Source: Ceratopteris richardii (taxonomy: Eukaryota > Streptophyta > Polypodiopsida > Polypodiales > Pteridaceae). Taken from it: DNA of 64,000 nucleotides. Of this stretch, positions 34,951-46,820 are shown in pieces. Under the pieces are notes generated by a model that had not been told where the DNA came from, made no database searches, and worked only from the letters and a program-made list of their open reading frames with translations. The DNA is taken from contig CM035407.1 in NCBI GenBank assembly GCA_020310875.1, positions 200,687,153 through 200,751,152 of the forward strand. The letters are read 5' to 3'. The translations under genes and the position numbers were made by a program. Within the stretch, counting starts at the first letter, position 1; each line of letters opens with the position of its first letter.

Positions 34951-35400
34951 TTGATCATGAACATGGCTATGCCACAAGGTAAATCTGATGAGCATGTTTT
35001 CTACATAGACTCAGGTTGTTCAAATCATGTGGTAGGAAATGTGGCACTCCTATCAGATTTAGAAGATCCAAGGAATAAGCATGAGGTACAAACAAGAGAT
35101 GATACAAAACATCCTGTGGAGAAAATAGGCAATGTCAAAGCACCTGATGGAAACATCAACCTACTCAGTAAGGTACTCTATGTCCCTACCATTACAAAGA
35201 ATTTGATAAGTGTTGGGCAGATAGTAGAGAAAGGGTTGCAAGTCAGGTTCACAAAGGCAGGAGCATTTGTTGAAGATCCAAGTCAAGGATTCAGAAAAAT
35301 TGCAAAAGGTGAAAAGACAGGTAGATTGTTCACATTTGAATTACAGGACACTAGAAACATTGCTCTCTTTAATTATGGTAGTCAGACACTCACATAATTG
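34950..35400 (+). pseudogene. copia protease of F
   Basis: FYIDSGCSNHVVGN near 34998-35040 carries the D-S-G active site, followed by VLYVPTITKNLISVGQIVEK near 35180. Usual copia layout between gag and integrase. Confidence 0.88.
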
Positions 35401-36300
35401 GAAGTATGGCACAAAAGGTTAGCACATATTGGTGAAAGGTCATTAAAGCAAATCTGCAGGGACCAAAGTGTACTTGGACTTCCTAATTTGTCAAAATAAC
35501 ATATGATTTATAAGTGTAGTGCATGTCAATTTGGAAAGTCTCACAGGTTACCATTCATGAAGAAAGGTTATATGCATGGAGATCTCTTGGAATTGGTTCA
35601 TACAGATGTATGGGGACCTAGCAAGGAAGCTTCAATATCTGGATCAAGGTATTATGTTTCCTTTATTGATGATTGCAGTAGATGGACTATCCTATTCTTT
35701 ATGAAACACAAAGATGAAGTTTTTTCATGTTTCAAAAGATATTTGGCTCTTGTGGAGAATCAAACAGGTAAATCACTAAAAAGGCTAAGGTCAGATGGAG
35801 GGGGAGAAGACTTCTCCCATGATTTTGATTCTTTTCTTCAAGAAAGAGGAATCAAAAGAGAGGTAACTACAAGGTACACTCCTGAGCAAAATGGAGTGGC
35901 AGAAAGGAGTAATAGGACAATTGTTGAAGCTGCAAGGTCTATGTTAAATGAAAAGCATTTACCTAATTACTTATGGGCTGAGGCTGTATCTACAGCCACT
36001 TACTTGATTAACAGGTTGCCTTCAAAATCCCTTGATGGGATGACTCCATATGAGGCTTGGAATGGAAGAAGACCAAGCTTAGATCATTGTAAAATTTTTT
36101 GATGTATTGCTTTTGCTCATGTTCCTTCACAGGTTAGAGGCAAGATGGATCCAGAGGCAGAAAGGTGTGTATTTATTGGATATGACAACAATCAAAAGGG
36201 CTACAGGTTATACAACCCTACCAACAAAGGATTCTTGGTAAGCAGAGATGTAGTTTTTGATGAGAACAATTCATGGTATGACGATTCATGCAGAAAGATC
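35400..36300 (+). pseudogene. copia integrase of F
   Basis: Zinc-binding start WHKRLAHIGERS with CSACQFGKSHRLPF, then the core: VHTDVWGPSKEASISGSRY, FIDDCSRW, RSDGGGED and TPEQNGVAERSNRT, containing the conserved acidic residues. The later part reads CVFIGYDNNQKGYRLYNPT at about 36163-36220. Broken. Confidence 0.88.
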
Positions 36301-36579
36301 AATTTACCATATGATCTTGAAGAAGATTTTCCAAAGCTTGGTAGAGAACAACCAAAGATTGAAGAACAAGACACCTCAGAGGATGATGAAGAATCTCATA
36401 TGGAAAAGATCAAAGCATGGAAGTCTAAAGGTAAAGCAAAATTGCAGGAACTTGGACATGAGGCAGAATCATCACATCATGGCCTAAGAAGATCTATGAG
36501 GAAAAAGAAAAAACCAGAAAGGTATGGGTTTGACACCTCATTAGTAACTAAACATTCTATCTACATAGCACAGGACATA

Positions 36580-38121
36580 AACCAAGAGGAGCCATCATCA
36601 TTTGAAGAGGCCAAAGCAAAAACAAAATGGAAGCATGCAATGAAGGAAGAGATTGAAGCACTTGAGGAAAACAACACTTGGGATTTGGTGCCCAAGACTT
36701 CATCCATGAAGGTAATAGGCTCAAGATGGGTCTATAAACTCAAGAAGAATTCTGATGGTTCCATTAACAGGTATAAGGCAAGGCTTGTAGCAAAAGGCTT
36801 TGCACAAACTCAGGGAATTGATTATGAGGAGACTTTCTCCCCTGTGGCAAAGATGCCTACTATTAGGGTTTTGATTAGTATTGCCTCTTCCAAGAATTGG
36901 AAGATACTTCAACTAGATGTAAAGAATGCATTCTTGAATGGTTGGATAACAGAAGAGGTATATATGGCACAACCACCTGGTTTTGAGAATCAAGTTTATC
37001 CTGATTATGTGTGTAAACTTAACAAAGCATTGTATGGTCTCAAGCAAGCTCCAAGAGCTTGGAATTTCAGGCTTGTTTCATTCTTGCAGGACAAAGGCTT
37101 TCAACCAAGCAAGGCAGATCCTTCACTCTTTATTAAAAAGAGTAATTCTGAGGTCATCTACCTATGTGTATATGTAGATGATATTATATTGACAGGAAAT
37201 GATGCAGACGGTATGAAGAAGATCAAAGATCAGATGAGAGAAGAGTTCAAGATAAGTGATTTGGGTTCACTTACCTACTTCCTAGGTTTGGAAGTTGTCT
37301 ACAAAGGTCATGGTTTGTTTCCTACTCAAAGAAAGTACATTAAGGACATGTTGGCAAAATTCAAGATGCAAGATTGTAAGATTGCAGGTACTCCAATGGA
37401 GGTCAATCACAAATTGAGCTCACATGAAGGTGAACTCATAGAGGATATCACATCATATCAAAGTCTAGTGGGTAGTCTCAACTATGCCACATTGACAAGA
37501 GTAGATATATGTTACAATGTGAGTGTACTAAGCCAATTTATGCACACACCAAGGAAACCACATATGGATGCTGCCAAAAGGATTCTCAAGTATCTCAAAG
37601 GAACCATAAATGAAGGACTTTATTATCCTTATGTATCTGATTTAGGTTTGAAGCTATTTTCTGATGCAGATTGGGCTGGCTCGAAGGAAGATAGAAGGAG
37701 CACTTCAGGTTATCTTACCTTTGCAGGTTCAAAGCTTATTTCATGGTCATCCAAGAAGCAACCCACAGTTGCTCTCTCTTCTACTGAAGCTGAATATAGA
37801 GGTCTTGCCATAGCTACACAAGAAGCTATGTGGATGAAGACATTGTTCAAAGATCTTGGATTGGAATTTGGAACTCCAACTATTTTTGGTGACAATATGA
37901 GTTCTATTCACTTGGCTGCTAATCCTATTTTTCATGCAAGGACTAAACATATTGAAGTTCATTATCACTATGTACGAGAAAAGGTTCTAAGCAAAGAAAT
38001 TCAAATATCATATGTGTCCACTCATCAACAATGTGCAGATATTCTAACCAAAGCATTGGATGGTACAAAGCTTTGCAAATTCAAGGCTATGATTGGTTTG
38101 CAGGTAATCTTGGAAGATTGA
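36580..38121 (+). pseudogene. copia reverse transcriptase and RNase H of F
   Basis: Reverse transcriptase: VIGSRWVYKLKKNSDGS, YKARLVAKGFAQTQGIDYEE, LQLDVKNAFLNGW, ALYGLKQAPRAWN and the catalytic LCVYVDDIILTGND at about 37158-37200. RNase H: LFSDADWAGSKEDRRSTSGY at about 37660-37720, ALSSTEAEYRGLA, then FHARTKHIEVHYHYVREKV near the end. The frame is long and well preserved. Confidence 0.93.
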
Positions 38122-38140
38122 AGACCTCAAGCATACTTGG

Positions 38141-38153
38141 CTTGAGGGGGAGC
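38141..38153 (+). other. polypurine tract of copia F
   Basis: CTTGAGGGGGAGC immediately before the 3' LTR. Confidence 0.85.
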
Positions 38154-39426
38154 TATTGGAGCAAGTCTATGACAAGCCTAAGTATTGGCTTGAGTCTCAC
38201 AAAGTCTTAGAAGAAGCTTTAAAAAGAAGACTATGTAAAGTTCACTTGTGAACTACCTCTTGTAATTTTTTGAAGAGTTTGCTTAATGTAAAAGTGAAAG
38301 AATCTTAAGTGGTTGAGTCCACTTGATCAAGAATGGAAAGAGGAGCCACGAATTCGTGATTTGTGGTAGGTAGAGAATCAAATCAATCATTGATTGATTG
38401 GAGAGTGATTGAGGGAAGTTAGCCTCCCAAAATCAACTATAAATAGATGGCAGTTTTAGTCCTGGTTAGAGAGACCTATGTGAAGACCTCCAAGAGCTGA
38501 GCTTTATGCCATATCAAGGTGTGATTACAACGCACACATATGTATCAGTAAGTCATTGTATTGTACAAGCAATATACTTTCATTTTCATGATTATTTGAG
38601 TTCATCTTTCCATGTTCTTGTGAAGTGTACTACTCACTGCCATTACTCTCAGTTTTCTCAGTCAGATTGCAGAGATGTTTTCTCTGAGCTTGGTGCATCC
38701 TTTTCAGTGATTTAACTTGGTAAAGTTAGCTCTATAAGTCTTCTATATGCTCACAAATTTGCATGTCATTTGGATGTTGCAATCTTCAGTTATGTTCAGT
38801 TGAAGTCAACAGGGTCTGTTCATCTTCACTTCTCTGTCAGGTACCCGACTTTTTTACTCATCTTGTCAGAGCCATTTCTCAGTGGTTACTTATCCAAATG
38901 CAATGATTTAAAACTTTTTGGATTTCGGTTACTGTCTAGTATAACCATACAAATTTTCATAATCATTGGATTCCTAAATTTTGAGTTATGCTCATTTTTC
39001 TGCTCATTGGTCTCAAACTGTAGCAGCCCGTGAAAATCGGGATGATGTCATCACTTGTTAAAACTCATTCTCAGTGTGTGGTTTATTATTTTTGATGCGA
39101 TTACTCTTGAAAGTTAGCTCTTTAAGTTAACTAGACTTTCCCAAGAGGAATTAAGCTAAATGCTGCTGTGCTCAGAGAATTATGCAAAACACTGGACAGG
39201 TGTATGAACCAAGAATAGCAAGTTTTCACCTCTGAGCTAACTCCAACTTATCTGTTTTGATCTATCTTTTTGAGAGTGATCTTCCAAGGTACATAGGGTG
39301 TCTAATACATCCATTGGCAAGCTAAAAGGGCCCACCATATACTTCTGGAGTTCATTTGGCTGGTGTAGATCAAGGATTTTGCAACACCTCTTCATCTTCA
39401 AGCACATACCTATCCATCTCTTCACA
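38154..39426 (+). repeat. 3' LTR of copia F
   Basis: 1273 bp, from TATTGGAGC to CTCTTCACA, followed by the target duplication AATCT. A TATA box (CTATAAATAGATGG) lies at about 38438-38451, and a short inverted repeat ACGAATTCGT at 38348-38357. Confidence 0.9.
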
Positions 39427-42400
39427 AATCTGACATCTCAAAAAAGAGGCATGCAAATCAGCCTTAAAATCAGCAATATGATTCTCATTAGGACCAATGT
39501 GCAGCATGTCATCAATATAGATATCAATGATCACAAGCACATCATTGTCACACTTAACATATAAGGTGCTCTCAGTTGGACTGTTCTCAAAACCATGTGC
39601 AATCAAGTAGGCATGTATCTTTTCATACCAAGCACATGGTGATTGCTTCAAACCATATAATGCCGTTTTCAACCTATATACCTTGTTTTCATGCTCTTTC
39701 TATACAAAAACAAGGGACTTAACACATACACTTCTTCATGTAGGTCACCATTTAGAAATGTAGTTTTAATGTCCAAATGATGTGCATTCCAACCATGATG
39801 AGTTTCAAGTGCATAGATGCTACAAACAGTGGTCATTCGGCATGAGTTGCATCAAAATCAATGCCTCTCTTTTGAGCATAACCTTTTGCAACAAGCCTAG
39901 CCTTATACCTATCAACTATTCCATCAGGCTTACACTTCAACTTATATACCCATTTAGTGCCAATGGCCTACTTGCCTAGAGGAAAATCACATAAATCAAA
40001 TTCCATTCTTCATAATAGCATCATATTCTGATTGCATAACAACCATCCAATTTTTTGAACTTAGTGCTTCATCAAAAGAAATATTCTCCTTCTTATCATG
40101 AAGACTAGAGACAGCCATTTCATAGCAATCTGATGCAAAATAAGCACTATGAGAGCCTCAATGAGTATGATATGACAAAGGTGCATCTAATTTGCTATCT
40201 CACAAAGTCTACACTAGTTTTTGCCTCCTCTATATCAGCCCTCTCATCAATAAGTTCATATTTTTTGCCTCCTCTATATCAACACCCTCATCAATAAGTG
40301 CATCATGTAAATTTGCATTAGGAATAGTTTTTCCTCCTCTATATGATCCCTCTCATTAATAAGTACATCATGTAAATATGCATCAGAAATGGAATGATTT
40401 GCACCATCATGTGAAACCTATAAAGGTTGAGAATTTGCCTCATTTGGACTAGCACTTGACCATCCACCTATAAAAAGAGGTAATAAAGTGTCATACATAT
40501 CTTTGGAGCTAACGGATGTCTCCTTAGTACATGAAAGTAATGTCTAAATTGCATCTTCCACAAAAACAACATCGTGACTAACCAAAATGCATTTATTATG
40601 TGGATGATACGGATGATATCCTTTTCTTTCAGAACTATACCCAACAAAAATACATTTTAATGATTTATCATCCAATCTTTTGTCTTTTTGTTCGAGCACT
40701 AATGCATATGCTAGAGAACCAAAGACATGCAGATGAGCAACAAACTACTTGCAACCATGCCAAGCCTTATATGGGTTGATGGAGTGCAATGCTTTGGTGG
40801 GACACCTATTAAGTACATATTTTGCACACATAACAACCTCAAACCAGAAGTTGTGGTAAAGCATGACTTTTGACCATACATCTTGCCATCTCCATAAGAG
40901 ACCTATTCTTCTTTTAGAAAATCCATTCTGTTAAGGTGTATATGACATTGTACACTAATGTTTTACCCACGTTCAGTAAGAAATGCATTATAATTAGAAG
41001 ACATGTATCCCCCCTTGATTAAAACCAAGGGTGCCCATTTTACATGTTGATAGATTTTAAACCAAAAACTATCTGAAGAAACTAAACAGTTTGAACTTTC
41101 CTTTCAATGGATACACCCATGCGTTCTTAGAAAAATCATCAATTAAAGTCATGAAGTAAAGGTAGTTCCCAAAATAAAGGTGTTTGTAGGACCACAAACA
41201 TCACAAAATCATCAATTAAAGTCATGAAGTAAAGGTAGTTCCCAAAATAAAGGTGTTTGTAGGACCACAAACATCACTGTGAACAAGCTACAATTTCTGA
41301 GTAGCTCATACTGAACCATTTTTTGGGAAGGAGGAATGCTTCATTTTGCCTAAAATACACCCTTCGCAAACATGTTTTCTAGGTGCATCAAGTTTTGGTA
41401 GAGAGGACATGATTTTAGATTTCTACAAGCATAGAAAACAAGCAAAATTGAGATGACCAAAGCGTGCACACCAAACCTTTGCATCTGAAATAGCCTGAGA
41501 ATCTTGTATTGCACATGTTGAATCATTGAGAGATTTTGCATATTCTATGAGCTTATACAACCCACGATATGGAATGAAAAAAGAAATAATAGCATTGCCA
41601 TTTGATAGATCATGAATTGTACATTTGTCATCAACAAATTTGATAACCTAGCCGATCTTGGCTAATGCTAATACTGACAACAAATTCTTCTTGATCCTTG
41701 GCACTAACAAAGCATCTGAGAATGTGAAAGAACTACCATCAACAATAGTCTCAATGGTCTTACCAACTCCCATTATAGGATAAGAGGAGTTGTTAGCACA
41801 TGTGAGAGTATTCCCTATAGGGGTAGGCTTAAGTGAACTCAAGAAACTTTGCTATAATGTAATATCTTTGGTTGCCACACTACAAACATACAATGTTCAT
41901 GAGAAGATCGTTCATAGCTACAAAAAAGTGGTAAATGGCCATTCTTCATTGGGCATAAGATTAGCACACTCTGTTTTACGTGTAAAGGCATCTACAACTA
42001 CCATTCCAACGTCTTTCTTCTTTGCCTCTTTTGCAGCCAATTTTGGACAACTTTTTATGACATGATCATTTTCTTTATGGTATTTGTAGAACTATTTTTT
42101 CTTTTAAAATTAGTAGCTTACTTGTAGATGAACTCCATTCACCTTTGCCCTTCTAAATAGCTAAGAAAGCTTGATCTACAACACACATAATGGAATTTTT
42201 CTTCTTAGACTGATGTTCCTAAAATAAAACATAAACTAACTCCTCAAATGTTAAGGCATTTGGATTTCCTTCCATCATCAACCAAAGAGTAGAATCAAAA
42301 CTCTAAAATGAATAAGGAAGATCACGAAGAACAATCTGCACAACTGAACCAAATGGGAAGACTTCATCTATAGAAATCAACTGCTTTTTCAAATCTTTGA

Positions 42401-43163
42401 TCTTTGTCAAAAAAATTTCCATAGAATCTCCTTCATTCATATGCTCACTCTTCAAATATTTTCAGAGGTAACCAACACGAGCCTCATTTCTTGCCGAGTA
42501 TAAAGTGGTAAGTGTATCCCAAGCATCCTTTGCTATTTTGCACGAGTGAATATGAGGGATAATGGCATGTTTGATAGACAAAGCTATCAATGCATGTGCC
42601 TAAGCATCTCTACCATCCCATCAAAGTTGCTCTATAGTAAGTGCGCAAACAAGAATTTGAATATCATCATCTTCAACACCATCTACATCGTCTTCAATAA
42701 TTGTATTTGCAAGTGTAGTAGGTTGTTTTTCAACATCTTTCACAATATTCCATAGTCCTTTTGTCACCAATACATGACACATCATATATGCCCATAATGG
42801 GTAATTAGTGCCATCCAACTTGTCTTCAACAACCAACAAAATGATTGTGTCTCAAAAGTTGAACATAACTACTTGTACAGCTCTGCTAAACCTTTAGCAA
42901 ACTTTGAGGTGCTTGTACTGGCAAAGAAAAACTTGTATATATATGTTTGGCACCGAAGAAAAAAATTGCCTACATAAGCACTATGATAGCGCATTTGGAG
43001 GTGAAAATGAGTTGAGATCAAAATACTAGTGTCACTGAGTAAAGACGATTTGAACTCCTAATTTTCCTTAGCATGCTCACCAATTTTCATTCAATTATGA
43101 GACTATGATAGGAGGGTTTTCAATGACACGCTAGATGAAGTGGCGACATGTTGTGATACCAAT
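39427..43163 (-). pseudogene. gag to reverse transcriptase of copia C3
   Basis: Read right to left: primer-site remnant next to the LTR (GATACCAAT on the plus strand at 43155-43163), gag near 42840-41850 (DKLDGTNYPLWAYM is readable), protease linker near 41800-41640 (VPRIKKNLLSVLALAKIG), integrase about 41560-40560, and reverse transcriptase about 40060-39427 (TALYGLKQSPCAWYEK; IIDIYIDDM in place of the usual VDD box). Same family as C1 and C2. Many breaks. Confidence 0.8.
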
Positions 43164-43409
43164 TATTGGATTTTGAGGTATCTAGAAGCAGACAAATAGC
43201 ATAAGGAAGAAGAAGAAGAATAAGAACGTTGGAGCACAACACACAATATTGAATGTATTACCAACTAAATGTACAAAGATAAGTGACGCATTAGGGTTAT
43301 AGGCATATGTATATACAAGCCAAGGGAAAAAAATCTCCTAAAGAGGGAGAAAAGTGCCCCCATGGTCCTATAGTGTGTTCACACACATCACTACCAAAAT
43401 ATGTCAACA
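43164..43409 (-). repeat. 5' LTR of copia C3
   Basis: 246 bp; on the minus strand starts TGTTGACATATTTTGG and contains the CTCTTTAGGAG block. It adjoins the primer-site remnant. Confidence 0.83.
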
Positions 43410-43889
43410 TGTTTCACTCATTGCTAAATGTCAAAATGCATATTTTGATATTTTGATGGTATCTAGTTTCATGTGTTCATGTATAACTAGGATTAGTAAC
43501 ATCATTTTTATAATTCTTCTAGCACATTTTTCTTCTTTGGTTCATGTTTTACATTAAGAAAAAAAATGAACCCTACTTGGGCCTTTTAAATTGAGAGATG
43601 ATTTTAAAATACTCTCTCCAAAACAACGAAAACATGCCAATGGAGTTAGTTTCATATTTTTAAGTTTCTTTCAAACAACCATAACTTGAGCATCATCATT
43701 ACGATTTAAGAAAAATAGGATGTGTTAGAATTATCTCATCAAGCTTCTTCTACAGATAGATGTAGTTTTGTGGTATGTAAAGCATAGTTCTCCGTGCCCT
43801 TTTTTATTGAAATCTGATTGCTATTACAAGGCCCAAGGGGGCTCTTTTAGCCTAATGGTAGTTATAGGATGGTTTTGATCTTTTAACTG
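43410..43889. other. no gene recognised
   Basis: About 0.5 kb of AT-rich sequence between copia C3 and copia C4 with no recognisable motif or shared repeat. Confidence 0.5.
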
Positions 43890-45725
43890 TGTTGATATAT
43901 TTTTGTGTTGATGTGTGTGAACACATGTAGGATTCTCCAGGGATCTTCTTCCCTTTTTAGAAGGTCCCCCCCTGTATTTTATGCTAATAATTTTGATTGA
44001 CTACTTATCATTTATACATTCACTTAGTAATACACACTCGGACCCTTCTCTTGAAATTGAGTCAGCTAATCTTCTTCAAAATGAAGAATGGACACTTACT
44101 ACTCACTAGAGTTACGATCCATTTTATCATAAAAAGTCTATGTTTGATTCTGACCCAGATGCTTGGTATTTTGATAGTGGTACAACCAAACATGTTACCT
44201 TGTAGCACAATTTCTTCCCTTCACTCGAACCATATCCTACATCGAATACTCTCACATGCACCAACAACTCCTCTTATCTTATGAGTGTTGGAAAGATTAT
44301 TCTTACTACTACAAGTGGTTGTACATTCACTGTATCGAATGTTTTATTTGTACGACGGATGAAAAAGAATCTGTTGGTAGTATCAAAACTAGCAAAAAAT
44401 GGCTTGGTATTGACATTTTGTGGTGACATATGATCATTTTTTTATGCTAACAAAGTCATCCAAAATTCTATTTCATGTGCTGCATAAGCTCACAAATTAT
44501 GCAAAATTTATGAATGACATTGCATGTGTAGTTCACGATTCTCAAGCTTTTTCATATGCAGAGAGCTTTGGCATGTATATTTCACTCATTTGAGTTTTTC
44601 TAGTTTGCTTGGCATGCACAGGTCTAAAATGGTGTATTGTTTATCCAAAATTTTGGCACCTTCTAACAATGTTTTTGGGTAAACACCACATGTTTGGTTT
44701 GAAAAGATACATGGCTAGTTATTAATTAGCACATGGTTTTGAAAATAGTCCAATTGAAAGCACCTTGTATGTCAAACATTGAAATGATGTAGCTATGAGC
44801 ATTGTTGTTTATGTGGATGACATGCAACTCACTAGTCCCAATAAGAAGGGTATTTTTTAATTTAAGGTTGATTTGCATGCTTCGTTTGAAATGTTAGATT
44901 TTGGCCTATTACATCATTATTTGGGCATTAAGTCTATGCAAGTTGATGGAGGATTTGCATTGCTTTCGGTTAAAATATATTTCCATATTATTCTAGAGAT
45001 TCGGCCTTGAGGACTACAAACTCATTGCCACTCCTATGTAGACAGAGTTATAGTTAAGTCTTCATGATGTTCAAGATGCATTTGATGTTGTTTTCCATTA
45101 GAAAGTTGTTGGATGCTTGATTTAGTTATGCGTTACATGACTAGATATTTAGCTTTTAATATACCTAATGAGGAAAATTTATGCATAGACCAAGAGTTAA
45201 GCATTGGCAAGTACTTAGCTCCATGTTTATCTACTTGACTAGTACCCACCTGCTTGGGTTGCTTTATCCTAAGGGGGTATCAATACTACCAAATTTATGA
45301 GCTTTTTCAAGCTTGGATAGGCATTGTTGTTATGAAACTTATGTGTCCACAAGAGGTTTTTTTCTTCATGCTTCACAACTCATGCATATCTTGGTTGAGC
45401 GAGAAGCAACCTATCATGAACATTTTCAGTTGTGAGGCTCATTATAGTGCAACTTTCATAGCGACTCTTGATTTTGTGTGGCTATTATGTCAGGAAAAGA
45501 CTCTCTGCTAAAGAGACGAGTTTGGCTTATGTGCCCATAGTGAATAATGTTGTTGATCTTTTCACAAAAGCTCTACCTAGGGAGAAGTTTGAAGCTTTTC
45601 ACGAAGCTTTGGGCTTACTTCCTTTTGTGGATTGATTTTTGTCCACATAGCTTAACACTTTCTTATTCATGAAAACTAGCTCCTTGTTCACCACATCACT
45701 CCCATGGTGGAGTTGTAGATACCAC
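43890..45725 (+). mobile_element. decayed Ty1/copia element C4
   Basis: A partial LTR from 43890 (TGTTGATATATTTTTGTG, family C), protease traces near 44150-44430, the end of the reverse transcriptase near 44690-44960, and RNase H to about 45640. Near 45530-45600 the readable end resembles that of C2/C3 (NVVDLFTKALPREKFEAF). Large parts of the element are absent. No 3' LTR is recognisable. Oldest-looking family C copy in the window. Confidence 0.72.
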
Positions 45726-45739
45726 CCAAGTCCTTTAAG

Positions 45740-45880
45740 GTAGAGCAGATTTCCCATTTGATCTTGGGCACACCTCTACTATTGGGGTTCTCTACTTATA
45801 GGAACTTTTTACAAATCATTGCCATCTTCAACAAGCCCTTGTTGCTGAGCCTCCAACAAGAGAAGAAGTAAAGATAAAAA
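45740..45880 (-). pseudogene. LINE fragment L4 (reverse transcriptase downstream region)
   Basis: Aligns with the 49970-50090 part of LINE copy L1, which encodes RNEFLW-like sequence and CWRPNEQGLSKLNSICRNFL followed by PKIKWAICTS. Only about 140 bp are left, with small indels relative to L1. It is an internal piece without 3' tail, so it is a broken relic of an L1-clade LINE. Confidence 0.65.
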
Positions 45881-46510
45881 GGTTTGTCTTGAAAGAGGGG
45901 TCTATTGCACCTATTTCTAATCGTAAAATAAGCTATATAGATTTATAATCTTCATAGACGAGGTAGGAAAAATATGTGGAAGCAATGGATTGTCAATATT
46001 GTACCATGGGCAAAGAATTAAAAAAGAAGGAAGGTTACTTCATCTCTCGCAAGGATGAATAGTATGACAGAGGTGGAATTGTCTCTACTTCATATGAACC
46101 CATCCTAAACAATGGAAATCTCAAGTGGCGTCCATCTAGTGTGAACAAGCCCCAATTCCCACATACAATGGCAGCTCTATGTCCCCCATAAACCGAAAGT
46201 CTACATCTCGTGCGAGTGAGATGGCATGGGTTTCTACAAAAGAGAATTTTTCTTGTTTTTCGCTTTCTTTGTTTTCTTCCATTCCGAGTTACGAGATGTT
46301 TCACACATACATCTCTTTCGGATAAGTGGAGAGCGGACTCTCATGACAAATGATTGCCTTTGAGGCTTTTTGCTTTTTGCTTTTTTTTTTTCTTTTTTTT
46401 TTTGTTTTTGATTTTGCGTTCGGTTATCATGTTCTGTTGCTTTCACGAGGGTATTACTCCATAAGTGTGGCCATCGGGAGCCTTGTAGTTTGGACTCAAA
46501 GCAAAAGCAG
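45881..46510. other. unrecognised segment with an 89-codon minus-strand frame
   Basis: The minus-strand frame at 46035-46304 reads smoothly, for example SVYGGHRAAIVCGNWGLFTL and MGSYEVETIPPLSYYSSL, and its composition differs from the neighbouring copia remnants. I do not recognise the product. An organelle-derived insert or a read-through of non-coding sequence are both possible. A T-rich run follows at 46378-46410. Confidence 0.3.
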
Positions 46511-46590
46511 CTTCCCATATATTCTGCATGAAAATGAAGGCAAGTATGCCGCTTCCCATATATTCTGCATGAAAATGAAGGCAAGTATGC
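46511..46590. repeat. 41-bp tandem duplication
   Basis: A unit of 41 bp starting CTTCCCATATATTCTGCATG at 46511 is repeated at 46552, the second copy complete for 39 bases and identical. Confidence 0.95.
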
Positions 46591-46599
46591 TTTTCTGTA

Positions 46600-46820
46600 G
46601 AGAAAAAGGAGAAGGTCTAGGGTTCAAGCCCCGGGCTGGACATGTAATGGCTTATGCCAGTTAAACCAGTTGTTACAAAGTTGTCTCCTTGTCTAACCTC
46701 TGCTTTGTCGGATACGGGAGGGGGTCCTGTGGGTACTATGCCCATTCACTTCTACACTTGCAATTTCAAAGTTGAAGCTCGGGGGTGTAAGCTTCGACTG
46801 AGCCTCCATTAAAAGAAAAA
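46600..46820 (+). mobile_element. SINE-like element S1
   Basis: A pol III B-box-like sequence, GGTTCAAGCCC, lies at 46621-46631. The 3' part from about 46700 (GGAGGGGGTCCTGTGGGTAC ... GCCTCCATTAAAAG) matches the 3' part of S2 and the 3' end of LINE L1. It ends in a short A-rich tail near 46810-46820. No convincing A box or target duplication is seen, so the 5' edge is uncertain. Confidence 0.5.

Larger units (their letters stand above)
33019..39426 (+). mobile_element. Ty1/copia element F, nearly full length
   Basis: 6408 bp, inserted in copia C3 with target duplications AATCT at 33014-33018 and 39427-39431. Parts: 5' LTR 33019-33887, tRNA-Met primer site 33889-33900, gag, protease, integrase, reverse transcriptase, RNase H, purine tract ending 38153, 3' LTR 38154-39426. 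The best preserved copia element in the window, with about three or four breaks, and young: shared LTR parts differ at roughly 2-3% by eye. Distinct in sequence from family G/I and family C. Confidence 0.93.
25072..43409 (-). mobile_element. Ty1/copia element C3 carrying two nested copia insertions
   Basis: Minus-strand family C element whose own parts lie in three pieces: left (3') LTR and purine-rich end 25072-25341, RNase H end 32090-33018, and reverse transcriptase to primer site plus right (5') LTR 39427-43409, about 5.2 kb in all. Element G interrupts it between 25341 and 32090, and element F between 33018 and 39427. The breakpoints agree with the target duplications AGTGA and AATCT. 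The two LTRs are strongly diverged, so it is old. Fossil with many breaks. Confidence 0.85.

Noticed and set aside
46610-46640. tRNA gene
   Set aside because: Only a B-box-like sequence is present; no A box at the right distance and no cloverleaf.
46350-46664. 104-codon plus-strand frame
   Set aside because: Built on a T-rich run and the 41-bp duplication, then enters the SINE-like element; no domain.
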